A stretch of 64,000 bases of DNA from UBA8752 sp965659115 (GTDB lineage: Bacteria > Bacteroidota > Bacteroidia > Flavobacteriales_D > Sanyastnellaceae). Location: positions 17,421 to 81,420 of the forward strand of contig CBFHUP010000002.1 in assembly GCA_965659115.1 (NCBI GenBank), read 5' to 3'. Both the position numbers and the translations under genes were made by a program. Of the stretch, positions 16,943 to 27,995 are shown piece by piece (the first letter of the stretch is position 1; each line of letters opens with the position of its first letter). The notes under the pieces were generated by a model. It was not told the origin of the DNA. It worked only from the letters and a program-made list of their open reading frames with translations, and did not search any database.

Positions 16943-19792
16943 ATGCGCTTCCAAAACTGGGCTGTTTGCCTGATGCTGAGTCTCTTGTCATTCCCTGTTT
17001 TCGCCCAAGAGGTGATCAAGGGCCAAGTCATTGATGGTGAAACCGGGGATCCTGTTTTTGCAGCGGGAGTGGTGGTGCAGGGTACTTCAACGGGTACCAG
17101 CACTGATTTTGACGGCCGCTTCTCACTGGAGGTCCCTCAGTTGCCTGTTCGCTTGAACATCAGCTTCATTGGTTATGCCATGCTGACTTTAGACGTCAAT
17201 GACGCGCGCAATGAAGTGCGTGCGACGTTGCAGCAGGACGCTGTCTTGATGGAGGAGGCAGAAGTGGTCGGGTCTAGAATCGATGAGCGACAAAAGCAAG
17301 GGCCACTGACCGTCGAATCCATGGACGTTTTGGCGATCAAAGAGGCGCCGAGTGGCAATTTTTACGAAGGCTTGGGCAACCTCAAAGGTGTAGACATGAC
17401 GAGCGCCTCATTGGGTTTCAAAATCATCAACACCCGCGGATTCAACAGCACCTCTCCGGTGCGTTCGTTGCAATTGATCGATGGGGTCGACAATCAAAGT
17501 CCAGGATTGAATTTCTCCTTGGGCAATTTCCTTGGCGCCCCAGAACTGGATGTCATGAAGGTGGACATTGTGGCTGGAGCCAGCAGCGCTTTTTATGGAC
17601 CGGGGGCTTTCAATGGCGTCATCGCCATGGAGACCAAGTCACCTTTCCGTTTTCCAGGAGTTTCGGTGAGTGCCAAATTGGGTGAGCGCAACCTGACGGA
17701 GAGTGGATTCCGTTATGCGGATTACATCGAGAACTCAGAAGGCAACCCGGTTCTTGGATTTAAGGTCAATGCCTTCCGCTTCAGCGCCGATGATTGGGTG
17801 GCCGACAACTATAATCCCGTGGACGGATCCAATGTGGACGCCACCAACCCCGGCCGGTTCGATGCGGTCAATGTTTATGGGGATGAGTACAAGACGGTTT
17901 TTGACTACAGTGGAGACAACAGCGCCAATGGCCGCGGCTTGGGCTCTTTTTACCGATCGGGATACAAGGAGATTGACCTGGTGGATTACGGCACCAAAAA
18001 CCTAAAAGTGTCTACGGCGTTGCACCTGCGTTTGCAGCCTGAAAAGACCTACGAATCTGCGGAATTGGTGTATGGTTTTAACAGCGGGTTTGGTACTACA
18101 GTGTATCAGGGTGACAACAGATTTTCGTTGCGCGACATTGAGTTTTACCAGCATAAAATTCAATTGTCTAAGCCAGGTAAATGGTTTATCCGTGCCTACC
18201 GAACGAGTGAAGACGCGGGCAACAGTTATGACCCTTATGCCACGGCGCTGCGCATTCAAGAGGAGACGCGCAGCGACTACGGCTACGCCAAGGTGTATTA
18301 CCGGTATTGGGTAGACAGCATTGCACCGATGATCGATGGGACATGGCCCGCTGGGATTTTGGACACATCGGGCTCTTTCCCCACGTTTACCATTCCTCCA
18401 GACAGCATATCGGCATGGTTCTCAAACAACCAGACCAACCTGACGGAGTGGCACAGTTTGGTGCAGGACTGGACCGACAATGGGTACGCTGGTTTGAGCG
18501 ATGTTGCGCAGGATCCTTTGGGTCACCTGCAGCCGGGAACCGCGGAATTTCAGGAAGCCTTTGATCGCATTACAGCCCTCAAAAACAACGAAGGAGAGGG
18601 GGGGACCCGCTTCTTTGATCGCTCGAGCTTGATCCACATGCACGGAGAGCGCACATTCAATCCAACCGGTTTTGAGGAAGTGAGGGTAGGGGCCAATTTC
18701 CGCAGGTATACCCCCAACAGTGATGGGACGATTTTCAGTGACACTGCCGGGGTGGTCATTACCAACCAAGAGTTCGGTGCTTATGCAGGTGCCAGAAAGC
18801 GATTCGCCAAAGACAAGGTGATCACCACAGCCACGATTCGTGCGGACAAGAACCAGAATTTCGATTGGGTGTTTTCTCCTGCGGCGTCATTGGTGTGGAA
18901 ACCGCGAGAGCAGGACTATTTCAGGCTCAGTTTTTCCAGTGCCTTGCGCAACCCTACGTTGGCCGACCAGTACCTCTATCTCGATGTTGGACCCGCAACT
19001 TTGGTCGGAAACCTCAATGGGCGCGACAGCTTGGTCACCATCGACAGTTTCATCGATTACCGAAACAGCATTTCGAGTGCGGCGGGACTGCCTTTTGGCA
19101 ACATAGATACCATGCAGTTCTTCAACATCGCCCCATTGCGACCTGAGCAGGTGCAGTCCGTGGAGGTGGGCTACAGAACCACGCTTTGGGACAAGCTGTA
19201 CTTGGATGGAAGTTGGTATTACAGCCAATACACCAACTTTATTGGCTACAACATTGGCTTGGATGTGCTCTTCCAAAACCCATCATTCCCCGAAGCGGTA
19301 ACCGGCATTGACGTCTTCCGTTATGCGGCCAACTCCATCAACGATGTGAGAACGACGGGAGCTTCAATTGGTGCCAATTGGTATGTGGGAGACAACTGGA
19401 TGATTTCTGGAAACTACAGTTGGAACCGATTGGTCAAAACCAACGAGGATGACCCCATCATTCCAGCTTTCAATACGCCTGAGCACAAGTATAATTTCGG
19501 CGTTAGCACACGGGACCTTCGGTTGCGAGAAGCGAGTACATGGGGTTTCGGCGTGAATTATAAGTGGGTTCAGGGCTTTGTTTTCGAGGGTTCTCCGCAA
19601 TTTACAGGCTTGGTTCCCACGTTTGATGTGATGGACGTCCAGGCCAATGCCCACATCGACCAACTCAATATGACCATCAAGGTGGGCGCTTCTAATGTGT
19701 TGAAAAACTGGCACATAGAGACGTATGGCGGCCCTTCAGTGGGAAGGTTGGCCTACGTCAGTCTCCTCTACGAAGTCAATCCCAGGGACTGA
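16943..19792 (+). CDS. TonB-dependent outer-membrane receptor with carboxypeptidase-D-like N-terminal domain
   Basis: Outer-membrane beta-barrel that imports a ligand using TonB energy. From the ATG at 16943 a signal peptide of about 21 residues ends at FA before Gln; ATG 16934 is an alternative. A CarboxypepD_reg-like domain follows (GQVIDGETGDPVFAAGV, STDFDGRFSLEV, ISFIGY). Then come the plug (NTRGFNSTSPVRSLQLIDGVD, VDIVAGASSAFYGPGAFNGVIAM) and a long barrel ending in an aromatic strand. No SusD-like partner lies next to it, so a stand-alone receptor is more likely than a glycan Sus pair. The substrate is unknown. Confidence 0.93.
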   Translation: MRFQNWAVCLMLSLLSFPVFAQEVIKGQVIDGETGDPVFAAGVVVQGTSTGTSTDFDGRFSLEVPQLPVRLNISFIGYAMLTLDVNDARNEVRATLQQDAVLMEEAEVVGSRIDERQKQGPLTVESMDVLAIKEAPSGNFYEGLGNLKGVDMTSASLGFKIINTRGFNSTSPVRSLQLIDGVDNQSPGLNFSLGNFLGAPELDVMKVDIVAGASSAFYGPGAFNGVIAMETKSPFRFPGVSVSAKLGERNLTESGFRYADYIENSEGNPVLGFKVNAFRFSADDWVADNYNPVDGSNVDATNPGRFDAVNVYGDEYKTVFDYSGDNSANGRGLGSFYRSGYKEIDLVDYGTKNLKVSTALHLRLQPEKTYESAELVYGFNSGFGTTVYQGDNRFSLRDIEFYQHKIQLSKPGKWFIRAYRTSEDAGNSYDPYATALRIQEETRSDYGYAKVYYRYWVDSIAPMIDGTWPAGILDTSGSFPTFTIPPDSISAWFSNNQTNLTEWHSLVQDWTDNGYAGLSDVAQDPLGHLQPGTAEFQEAFDRITALKNNEGEGGTRFFDRSSLIHMHGERTFNPTGFEEVRVGANFRRYTPNSDGTIFSDTAGVVITNQEFGAYAGARKRFAKDKVITTATIRADKNQNFDWVFSPAASLVWKPREQDYFRLSFSSALRNPTLADQYLYLDVGPATLVGNLNGRDSLVTIDSFIDYRNSISSAAGLPFGNIDTMQFFNIAPLRPEQVQSVEVGYRTTLWDKLYLDGSWYYSQYTNFIGYNIGLDVLFQNPSFPEAVTGIDVFRYAANSINDVRTTGASIGANWYVGDNWMISGNYSWNRLVKTNEDDPIIPAFNTPEHKYNFGVSTRDLRLREASTWGFGVNYKWVQGFVFEGSPQFTGLVPTFDVMDVQANAHIDQLNMTIKVGASNVLKNWHIETYGGPSVGRLAYVSLLYEVNPRD

Positions 19793-19848
19793 TTCAGTCT
19801 TGACATTTAGCGTTTACAAAATTCTTTTCGAGCAATACCCGGAATACG

Positions 19849-19867
19849 GTGTGTAATTCATACACAC
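19849..19867. promoter_or_regulatory. Perfect 7-base inverted repeat upstream of the tandem hydrolase gene
   Basis: GTGTGTA and TACACAC are separated by 5 bases (ATTCA), 16 bases before the -7 box of the next gene. The low-GC arms and lack of a T tract make it look more like an operator than a terminator, but the function is not shown. Confidence 0.35.
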
Positions 19868-19882
19868 TCTTTCGCCCTATCC

Positions 19883-19890
19883 TATCTTAC
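19883..19890 (+). promoter_or_regulatory. Promoter -7-like box (TATCTTAC)
   Basis: TAnnTT-type box ending 23 bases before the ATG at 19914. Confidence 0.42.
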
Positions 19891-19913
19891 CACTTCAACA
19901 TTGGGACCAAACC

Positions 19914-22900
19914 ATGAAGCAAACTTGTCTCCTTCTGGCAGCCTTTTTTATCTGCCTCACTGCCGGTGCACAAACCCGATACCTCGATGAGGTGTTCAGC
20001 GATGTGACCGTGACCTCCAATATTCAGTACGGTACAAACGTCACCGTCATCACAGTAGCCGCAGGCCTTCCGCCAACTGAACAACCGCTGGTGCTCGACT
20101 TGTATGAGCCTGCTGGTGACACCGAGACGGACCGTCCGTTGCTGATGATGTTCCATACGGGCAACTTTCTCCCTGTTTATCTGAACGGGGGTGCTCAGGG
20201 AACCAAGACCGACAGCGCCGTTGTCGAACTCTGCACCCGGTACGCCAAAATGGGCTATGTGGTGGCCAGCGTTGACTATCGCACGGGTTGGAACCCCCTC
20301 GCTGCTACTCAGGAAGAGCGCACCATTCAGTTGATTCAAGCCGCATACCGCGGCGTGCAGGACAGCCGCACCGCGGTGAGGTATTTCCGCAAGTCGGTAG
20401 CTGAAGATGGTAATCCATATGGCATCAACGATTCTAAAATCGCCTTGGGTGGCGATGGCACTGGTGGATACATCACCATGGCTTCTGCTGGAATCTCGAG
20501 CTACAATGACATCATTCTTGACGATGGCGGAACGCCCATTAGCAAGTTCTGGTACGATCCAGGTTCAGGCACACAAGTTCCTATGGTGGTGGAGAGCATC
20601 CACGGAAACCCAGATGCTACAAATGATGCTTACGCTCCTGCTGAGGCTGGCGGCTTCCAGCTCTGCGTTGCAAATCACGTGGGCTATGACTCAGACTTTG
20701 ATTTCCAATTCAACCTCGGTGGCGCCCTTGGCGACCTCAACTGGTTGGATGAGGGTGACATTCCGATGGTAAGTTTCCACTGTCCTCATGATCCATTTGC
20801 TCCTTATGAAACAGCAGTATTGATCGTTCCTACGACCCAAGAACCTGTGGTAGAGGTGAGCGGTGCCTATGACGTGCACCAGGAGATCAACAGCTATGCC
20901 TCTAACAACAATGCCGCTTTCGCTGATGCGGATATTGAAGATGCGGCTTCTGCAGTCAACAATGGCTGGTCCGGACTCTTCCCCGTCTTCAACAACTACG
21001 TGGATGGTTCTCCAACGGAGCCATTTGACAGCTCTCCTTGGCAGTGGTTTGATGAAGCCGCCGTCCAGGCTTACGACGATGCCGAAGGCACGACCATCTT
21101 GGCCTCTCAATTGTCATTGAACCCCACCATGGGTGAAGCTGAGGCGATGTTCTGGATTGACCAGATTGTCGATTACAACAGCCCCCGTATGGGATTGGCG
21201 CTCGGCGTGTTGACTGAAGGTCAAATCAACAGCAACGGCGTTCGCTACATCGATGAGGTCTTTGCAGACGTAGAGGTCAACTCCGGTGTTGTTTATGGCA
21301 ACAATATCACGGTCATTCCTGGATTGACAGGCAACCCACCTGCTGCCGAGGATTTGATCTGTGACATCTATTCACCTGCAGGTGATACAGAGACAGACCG
21401 TCCTTTGATTTTGTACTTCCACACTGGAAACTTCTTGCCCCAATACGTCAACGGTAGTGCCGTTGGAAACCGCACGGACTCTTGTGCAGTGGCGATTTGT
21501 ACAGAATTCGCGAAGAAAGGATACGTTGTGGCCAGTTGTGATTACCGTTTGGGTTGGAACGCATTGGCGGGAACCCAAGATGAGCGCACACTGCAGCTGA
21601 TTCAGGCAGCCTACAGAGGCGTGCAAGACAGCCGCACAGCGGTGCGTTTCTTCCGCAAGAGCATTGCAGAAGACGGCAACCCATTCGGTGTTGCAGACAA
21701 TAAGATTGCCATGTTTGGTGAGGGCACAGGTGGTTACATCACCATGGCTTCTGCAGGCATTTCCAGTTACAACGACATCATCTTGGATGATGAGGGCAAT
21801 CCCATCGCAAAGTTCTGGTACGATCCAGGTTCCGGCACTCAAATCCCAATGGTGATCGAGGAGGTACACGGTAACCCAGATGCTACGAGTGAGGGCTTTG
21901 CTCCTGCAGAACTTGGGGGATTCCCTTTGTGCCTGCCCAACCACGTTGGCTACAGTTCAGCTTTTGACTTCCAGATGAACTTGGGCGGTGCGCTCGGAGA
22001 TTTGGACTGGTTGGACGAAGGCGATGTTCCTATGGTATCCTTCCATGGTCCTCACGACCAATTTGCCCCTTACACAACAGGTGTTCTTGTGGTTCCCACC
22101 ACCAATGAGCCTGTTGTAGAGGTGAGCGGTGCATTTGATGTTCATGCCGAGATCAATGGATTTGCCACCAACAACAATGCAGTGTTTGCTGAGATTGGTT
22201 TGCCTGACCCCGCTGCGGCTTACGGTAACCAAGGATGGGATGGACTTTATCCCGTGCTCAACAACTACGTGGATGGTGCTCCAACAGAGCCATTTGACGG
22301 TGCGCCATGGCAGTGGTGGGATGTGGCTACTACCGAATTTGTGGACAACATCAACGGAACCAACATTGCTGCTACTCAGTTGACTTTGAACCCAACAATG
22401 GGTCCTGCTGAGGCCGCTTTCTGGATCAATGAGATCACCGATTACACTGCACCTCGTTTGGCAGTGAGCCTCGGTGTCGCTGCACTCGGACCTGGATGTA
22501 ACGATGAAACAGCGTGTAACTACAGCGCCCTCGCCACAACGGACGACGGCTCATGTGAGTATGCAGCCGACGGATTCGACTGCGACGGCAACTCTTTGAT
22601 TGTGCCAGGATGTACAGATGTCATCGCTTGTAACTACGACGGCTTTGCCACGGAGGACGACGGATCATGTGACTACATGGACACCACATTGCCAACCGGT
22701 GCTGAGAACGTATGGTTGGTGGGTCTGACCTTGACGGGCACTGAAAACGAGGCGCTCGCCGGCGGTTGTGAAGCTGTTGGAGGTGTGAACCCCAACGTTG
22801 CGGTCAATGGTGTATTCCTCGGTGACGGAACAGGTGGTCCACTTGTAATGTCTAGTGTCACGGACCCAACGGGTGGTTTGCTCGCTTCATTGGTGGCGAT

Positions 22901-23849
22901 CGTCAGCAACACGCCAGTAGGCATTTGCGGCGGTCAGTTCACGGTGAACTTGTCCGGAACAGTGTTGACGCTTGCAGAGCAGAATGGCGTTTGGAGGACG
23001 ATTGTTCCAGTGTTGGGACCTCAGTACCTCTGGGCCGCTCCTCTGGGGAGTTTCACACCAGGTTGTGGTGACCCCACGGCTTGTGGTTTCACCAACCCAT
23101 GTGACATCAGCTTGCTGTGTGATTACACAGACACGGACGGAGACGATATTCTCGATTGTCAGGAAGTTGCCGGATGTCAAGACCAAGGCGCAGACAACTA
23201 CAATGCGAATGCAACGGATCCCGGTCCTTGTAACTACAACGGATGTACCAATTCTGACGCGGTGAACTTCGATTCAGGAGCCAATACAGACGATGGCAGC
23301 TGCCAGTTTGAGATCGTCTTCCGAGTCAATGCTTCAAACATTACCGTCGACGGTGCCATGGGAGTTGAGGGTTCATTCAATGGATTCAGCGCTTCAAGCA
23401 TGATGGAGATGGGCTACGGTGTTTGGGAGACCTCTCTGATTTTGGGCGTGGGTTCATACCAGTTTAACTACGCCAACGGAGCGGTCACGGAGAGCATCTC
23501 TGGAGATTGCGACGGACAGCGCATGTTGGACGTAGTAGACAGCCCCATGACACTCGACGCGGTTTGCTTCGGGGAGTGTGGTCTTTGCTCAGGTTGTACA
23601 GATCCATTCAGTGCAGAGTACAATCCGTTTGCCGGTGAGGACGACGGAAGCTGCGCTACTGCGATCGTTTACGGATGTACTTATCCCGATGCTTCCAACT
23701 ACAACGCAGCAGCGACCATCGATGATGGTACCTGTGAGGTCAGTGGTTCGAACCCTTGTCCAACGGACTTGGACGGCGATGGTGCCACTGCAGTAGGCGA
23801 CCTGTTGCTCCTTTTGGGCTCCTTCGGTCAGAACTGCCAACCGGAATAA
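19914..23849 (+). CDS. Secreted protein with two tandem alpha/beta-hydrolase domains lacking the catalytic serine, plus repeats and a dockerin-like tail
   Basis: 1,311 residues with a signal peptide (residues 1-19, ending AGA before Gln). Residues about 20-440 and 442-860 are two similar copies of a carboxylesterase-like alpha/beta-hydrolase domain (DxYEPAGDTETDRPLL, DYRTGWNP, RAAYRGVQDSRTAVRY-like). The nucleophile elbow is GDGTGG at 180-185 and GEGTGG at 602-607: glycine replaces serine in both copies (182 and 604). The acid loop (HDPFAPY/HDQFAPY) and a DVH histidine are kept. After 860 come GCND..ACN repeats, a unique beta-rich segment, more repeats, a starch-binding-like module (VEGSFNGF, VGSYQFNY), two more repeats, and a C-terminal CPTDLDGDG..GQNC tail like that of the protein at 49683. 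It may bind rather than cleave. No T9SS type A tail is evident. Confidence 0.85.
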   Translation: MKQTCLLLAAFFICLTAGAQTRYLDEVFSDVTVTSNIQYGTNVTVITVAAGLPPTEQPLVLDLYEPAGDTETDRPLLMMFHTGNFLPVYLNGGAQGTKTDSAVVELCTRYAKMGYVVASVDYRTGWNPLAATQEERTIQLIQAAYRGVQDSRTAVRYFRKSVAEDGNPYGINDSKIALGGDGTGGYITMASAGISSYNDIILDDGGTPISKFWYDPGSGTQVPMVVESIHGNPDATNDAYAPAEAGGFQLCVANHVGYDSDFDFQFNLGGALGDLNWLDEGDIPMVSFHCPHDPFAPYETAVLIVPTTQEPVVEVSGAYDVHQEINSYASNNNAAFADADIEDAASAVNNGWSGLFPVFNNYVDGSPTEPFDSSPWQWFDEAAVQAYDDAEGTTILASQLSLNPTMGEAEAMFWIDQIVDYNSPRMGLALGVLTEGQINSNGVRYIDEVFADVEVNSGVVYGNNITVIPGLTGNPPAAEDLICDIYSPAGDTETDRPLILYFHTGNFLPQYVNGSAVGNRTDSCAVAICTEFAKKGYVVASCDYRLGWNALAGTQDERTLQLIQAAYRGVQDSRTAVRFFRKSIAEDGNPFGVADNKIAMFGEGTGGYITMASAGISSYNDIILDDEGNPIAKFWYDPGSGTQIPMVIEEVHGNPDATSEGFAPAELGGFPLCLPNHVGYSSAFDFQMNLGGALGDLDWLDEGDVPMVSFHGPHDQFAPYTTGVLVVPTTNEPVVEVSGAFDVHAEINGFATNNNAVFAEIGLPDPAAAYGNQGWDGLYPVLNNYVDGAPTEPFDGAPWQWWDVATTEFVDNINGTNIAATQLTLNPTMGPAEAAFWINEITDYTAPRLAVSLGVAALGPGCNDETACNYSALATTDDGSCEYAADGFDCDGNSLIVPGCTDVIACNYDGFATEDDGSCDYMDTTLPTGAENVWLVGLTLTGTENEALAGGCEAVGGVNPNVAVNGVFLGDGTGGPLVMSSVTDPTGGLLASLVAIVSNTPVGICGGQFTVNLSGTVLTLAEQNGVWRTIVPVLGPQYLWAAPLGSFTPGCGDPTACGFTNPCDISLLCDYTDTDGDDILDCQEVAGCQDQGADNYNANATDPGPCNYNGCTNSDAVNFDSGANTDDGSCQFEIVFRVNASNITVDGAMGVEGSFNGFSASSMMEMGYGVWETSLILGVGSYQFNYANGAVTESISGDCDGQRMLDVVDSPMTLDAVCFGECGLCSGCTDPFSAEYNPFAGEDDGSCATAIVYGCTYPDASNYNAAATIDDGTCEVSGSNPCPTDLDGDGATAVGDLLLLLGSFGQNCQPE

Positions 23850-23870
23850 GCGTTCAGCTGAACAGCATTG

Positions 23871-23900
23871 GAAAGGCGCCCCTCGGGGCGCCTTTCTGCG
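23871..23900 (+). terminator. Strong hairpin terminator after the tandem hydrolase gene
   Basis: A perfect 12-base inverted repeat (23871-23882 and 23885-23896; GAAAGGCGCCCC type) with a tiny loop lies 22 bases after the stop codon. Pairing includes the CTTTC end, but only a weak T-rich run follows. Confidence 0.75.
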
Positions 23901-23978
23901 TTTAGTGCCGTTGGTGAACAGAATGCTGGCGTTCGCGAAAGCCGTGTTTGAAGTGGGCTTTATTGGTGCAGATTCATC

Positions 23979-24056
23979 CTGTCAGCCGGAGACGGAGATG
24001 CCGCTGACAGCTTCTAGGTTTTGGTTATGGGGGGCCGTTCGAAACGTCGGACGGCC
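23979..24056. other. Two further hairpins in the 245-base gap before doxX
   Basis: CTGTCAGC (23979-23986) pairs with GCTGACAG (24003-24010), extended by a bulged CGG/CCG. GGCCGTTCGA (24033-24042) pairs with TCGGACGGCC (24047-24056) around AACG with one wobble. No reading frame of note covers them. They could be a small RNA, a second terminator or part of the doxX control region; nothing decides between these. Confidence 0.4.
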
Positions 24057-24083
24057 TCCTTCAACCGTTTGATTTGCAGGTGC

Positions 24084-24091
24084 TACTTTGC
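24084..24091 (+). promoter_or_regulatory. Promoter -7-like box (TACTTTGC) of doxX
   Basis: Ends 4 bases before the ATG at 24096 and lies inside the longer open frame, which supports the downstream start and a leaderless message. Confidence 0.5.
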
Positions 24092-24095
24092 ATCC

Positions 24096-24494
24096 ATGGC
24101 TTGGAAAAAAGACCTCTCGTTGTTGCTTTTGCGTCTGTGCGCTGGTGGCCTGATGGTTCCCCATGGCTGGGGGAAGTTGAACCGATTGATGGAAGGGCTC
24201 AATGCCGGTGACGTGCAGTTCTACAATTGGATGGGCATCGGGACCGAGGCTTCCTTGGGCTTGGCTGTATTTGGCGAATTGGTGGCGCCCGCCTTCATTG
24301 TGTTGGGATTGTTTACCCGTTGGATGTCCATTCCCGCGGCGATCACTATGGCTGTGGCCGCCTTTGGGGCCCACGCAGGAGACCCCATCGGAGACAAGGA
24401 GCACGCCTTGCTCTTTCTCGTGCCTTTCTTGGTTTTGGCCCTCATGGGGGGAGGGCGTTATGGGCTGGACCACCGCATCGGACGGCCCAAATAA
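24096..24494 (+). CDS. DoxX family membrane protein
   Basis: A 132-residue inner-membrane protein with four hydrophobic segments. The DoxX signature is clear: LLLLRLCAGGLMVPHGWGKL at the N-terminus and the LGLAVFGELVAPAFIVLGLFTR region in the middle. DoxX proteins are small membrane proteins linked in some bacteria to redox or thiol stress; the reaction is not established. The open frame begins at 24021, but the promoter-like box at 24084 and the start of homology at MAWKKD support 24096. It converges on valS with a 9-base gap. Confidence 0.88.
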   Translation: MAWKKDLSLLLLRLCAGGLMVPHGWGKLNRLMEGLNAGDVQFYNWMGIGTEASLGLAVFGELVAPAFIVLGLFTRWMSIPAAITMAVAAFGAHAGDPIGDKEHALLFLVPFLVLALMGGGRYGLDHRIGRPK

Positions 24495-24503
24495 GCAGGT
24501 CGC

Positions 24504-27158
<2,655 letters not shown>

Positions 27159-27187
27159 GGCGAAAACGAACGGTGCGGTTGCGGGCC

Positions 27188-27195
27188 CAAATTTA
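27188..27195 (-). promoter_or_regulatory. Promoter -7 box (TAAATTTG) of valS
   Basis: Exact TAnnTTTG match on the minus strand, ending 29 bases before the valS ATG, in the 119-base divergent region shared with the DUF1573 gene. Confidence 0.6.
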
Positions 27196-27244
27196 GCCTG
27201 TTAAAATGGCGTTAACCTTGGTCTGAAGAAGAGAAAGACAGGTT

Positions 27245-27252
27245 TATCTTCA
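27245..27252 (+). promoter_or_regulatory. Promoter -7-like box (TATCTTCA) of the DUF1573 gene
   Basis: Ends 25 bases before the ATG at 27278. A TTG at 27218-27220 may be the -33 element, although the spacing of 24 is slightly long. Confidence 0.5.
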
Positions 27253-27277
27253 AAGTTGAAATCAATCAACCCTCATT

Positions 27278-27721
27278 ATGAAGAAGGTCCTCCTTACCCT
27301 CGCCGTTGTTTTCGGCGGATTTATCATCGCCGGAGCCCAAGAAGTGGTCAACGGTCCTGTTCTCAGCCTGGACAAAGAAGTGCACGATTATGGCACCATG
27401 GACCAAGGCGCTGATGGCAACTGTGTCTTCACAGTCACCAACGACGGAACTGACCCGCTCATCATCTCTCGTTGCAAAGGTTCATGCGGTTGCACTGTAC
27501 CACAATGCGACAAAGATCCTATCATGCCTGGAGCGACCAGCAGCATCAAGGTCAAGTATGACACAAAGCGTGTTGGTCCCATCAACAAAAGCGTAACCAT
27601 TACTTCGAATGCTTCCAATGAGCCTACGAAAGTGATCCGTATCAAAGGTAAAATCGAGGCTGTAGCCCAGCAGGTCGGTGCCCCCGTGAAGAACGCGGCT
27701 GGACCCACCAACAAGCAGTAA
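27278..27721 (+). CDS. Secreted DUF1573 domain protein
   Basis: 147 residues: a signal peptide (about 1-20, ending GA before Gln), then one DUF1573 Ig-like domain. The domain is recognisable from HDYGTMDQGADGNCVFTVTN, the cysteine-rich CKGSCGCTVP turn, and the KVKYDTKRVGP..KSVTITSNA strand pair. DUF1573 proteins are widespread in the Bacteroidota envelope; their function is not established. It is a single-gene unit with its own promoter and a strong terminator directly after it. Confidence 0.92.
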   Translation: MKKVLLTLAVVFGGFIIAGAQEVVNGPVLSLDKEVHDYGTMDQGADGNCVFTVTNDGTDPLIISRCKGSCGCTVPQCDKDPIMPGATSSIKVKYDTKRVGPINKSVTITSNASNEPTKVIRIKGKIEAVAQQVGAPVKNAAGPTNKQ

Positions 27722-27746
27722 AACGCCAGGTGCCTTGCACCGTTGT

Positions 27747-27783
27747 AAGCCGCTCCGGAAATCCGGGGCGGCTTTCTTTTTTT
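27747..27783 (+). terminator. Intrinsic terminator after the DUF1573 gene
   Basis: A 12-base stem with one G-T wobble (27747-27758 with 27763-27774) around an AAAT loop is followed by a T-rich tract (27775-27783). A textbook Rho-independent terminator. Confidence 0.93.
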
Positions 27784-27818
27784 CCCGAACCTGCGGGGGC
27801 TGTAGTTGTTGTTACGGC

Positions 27819-27995
27819 ATGTTCGGAATGTTCAAGAAGAATCCCGTGGAGAAGCTCAGGAAAGAGCACGCACGGTTGTTGGCGGAAGCGCACCGGCTCA
27901 GCACGGTGGACCGTACCAAAAGTGATCAAATGACCGCCAAGGCGGCAGAAATCGAGTCAGAGCTGATGGCCCTGGCCCAAAAAGGCGAGGCATGA
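27819..27995 (+). CDS. Lacal_2735-type small protein
   Basis: A 58-residue, highly charged helical protein: MFGMFKKNPVEKL start, ARLLAEAHRLSTVDRTKSD core and a KAAEIESEL end. This matches the small Lacal_2735 family seen in many Flavobacteriia, whose role is unknown. The open frame extends upstream, but that part overlaps the terminator of the previous gene and has no family resemblance. Its stop overlaps the ATG of the next gene (ATGA at 27992-27995), so it is the first gene of the coupled SDR and flavin-reductase unit. Confidence 0.8.
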   Translation: MFGMFKKNPVEKLRKEHARLLAEAHRLSTVDRTKSDQMTAKAAEIESELMALAQKGEA

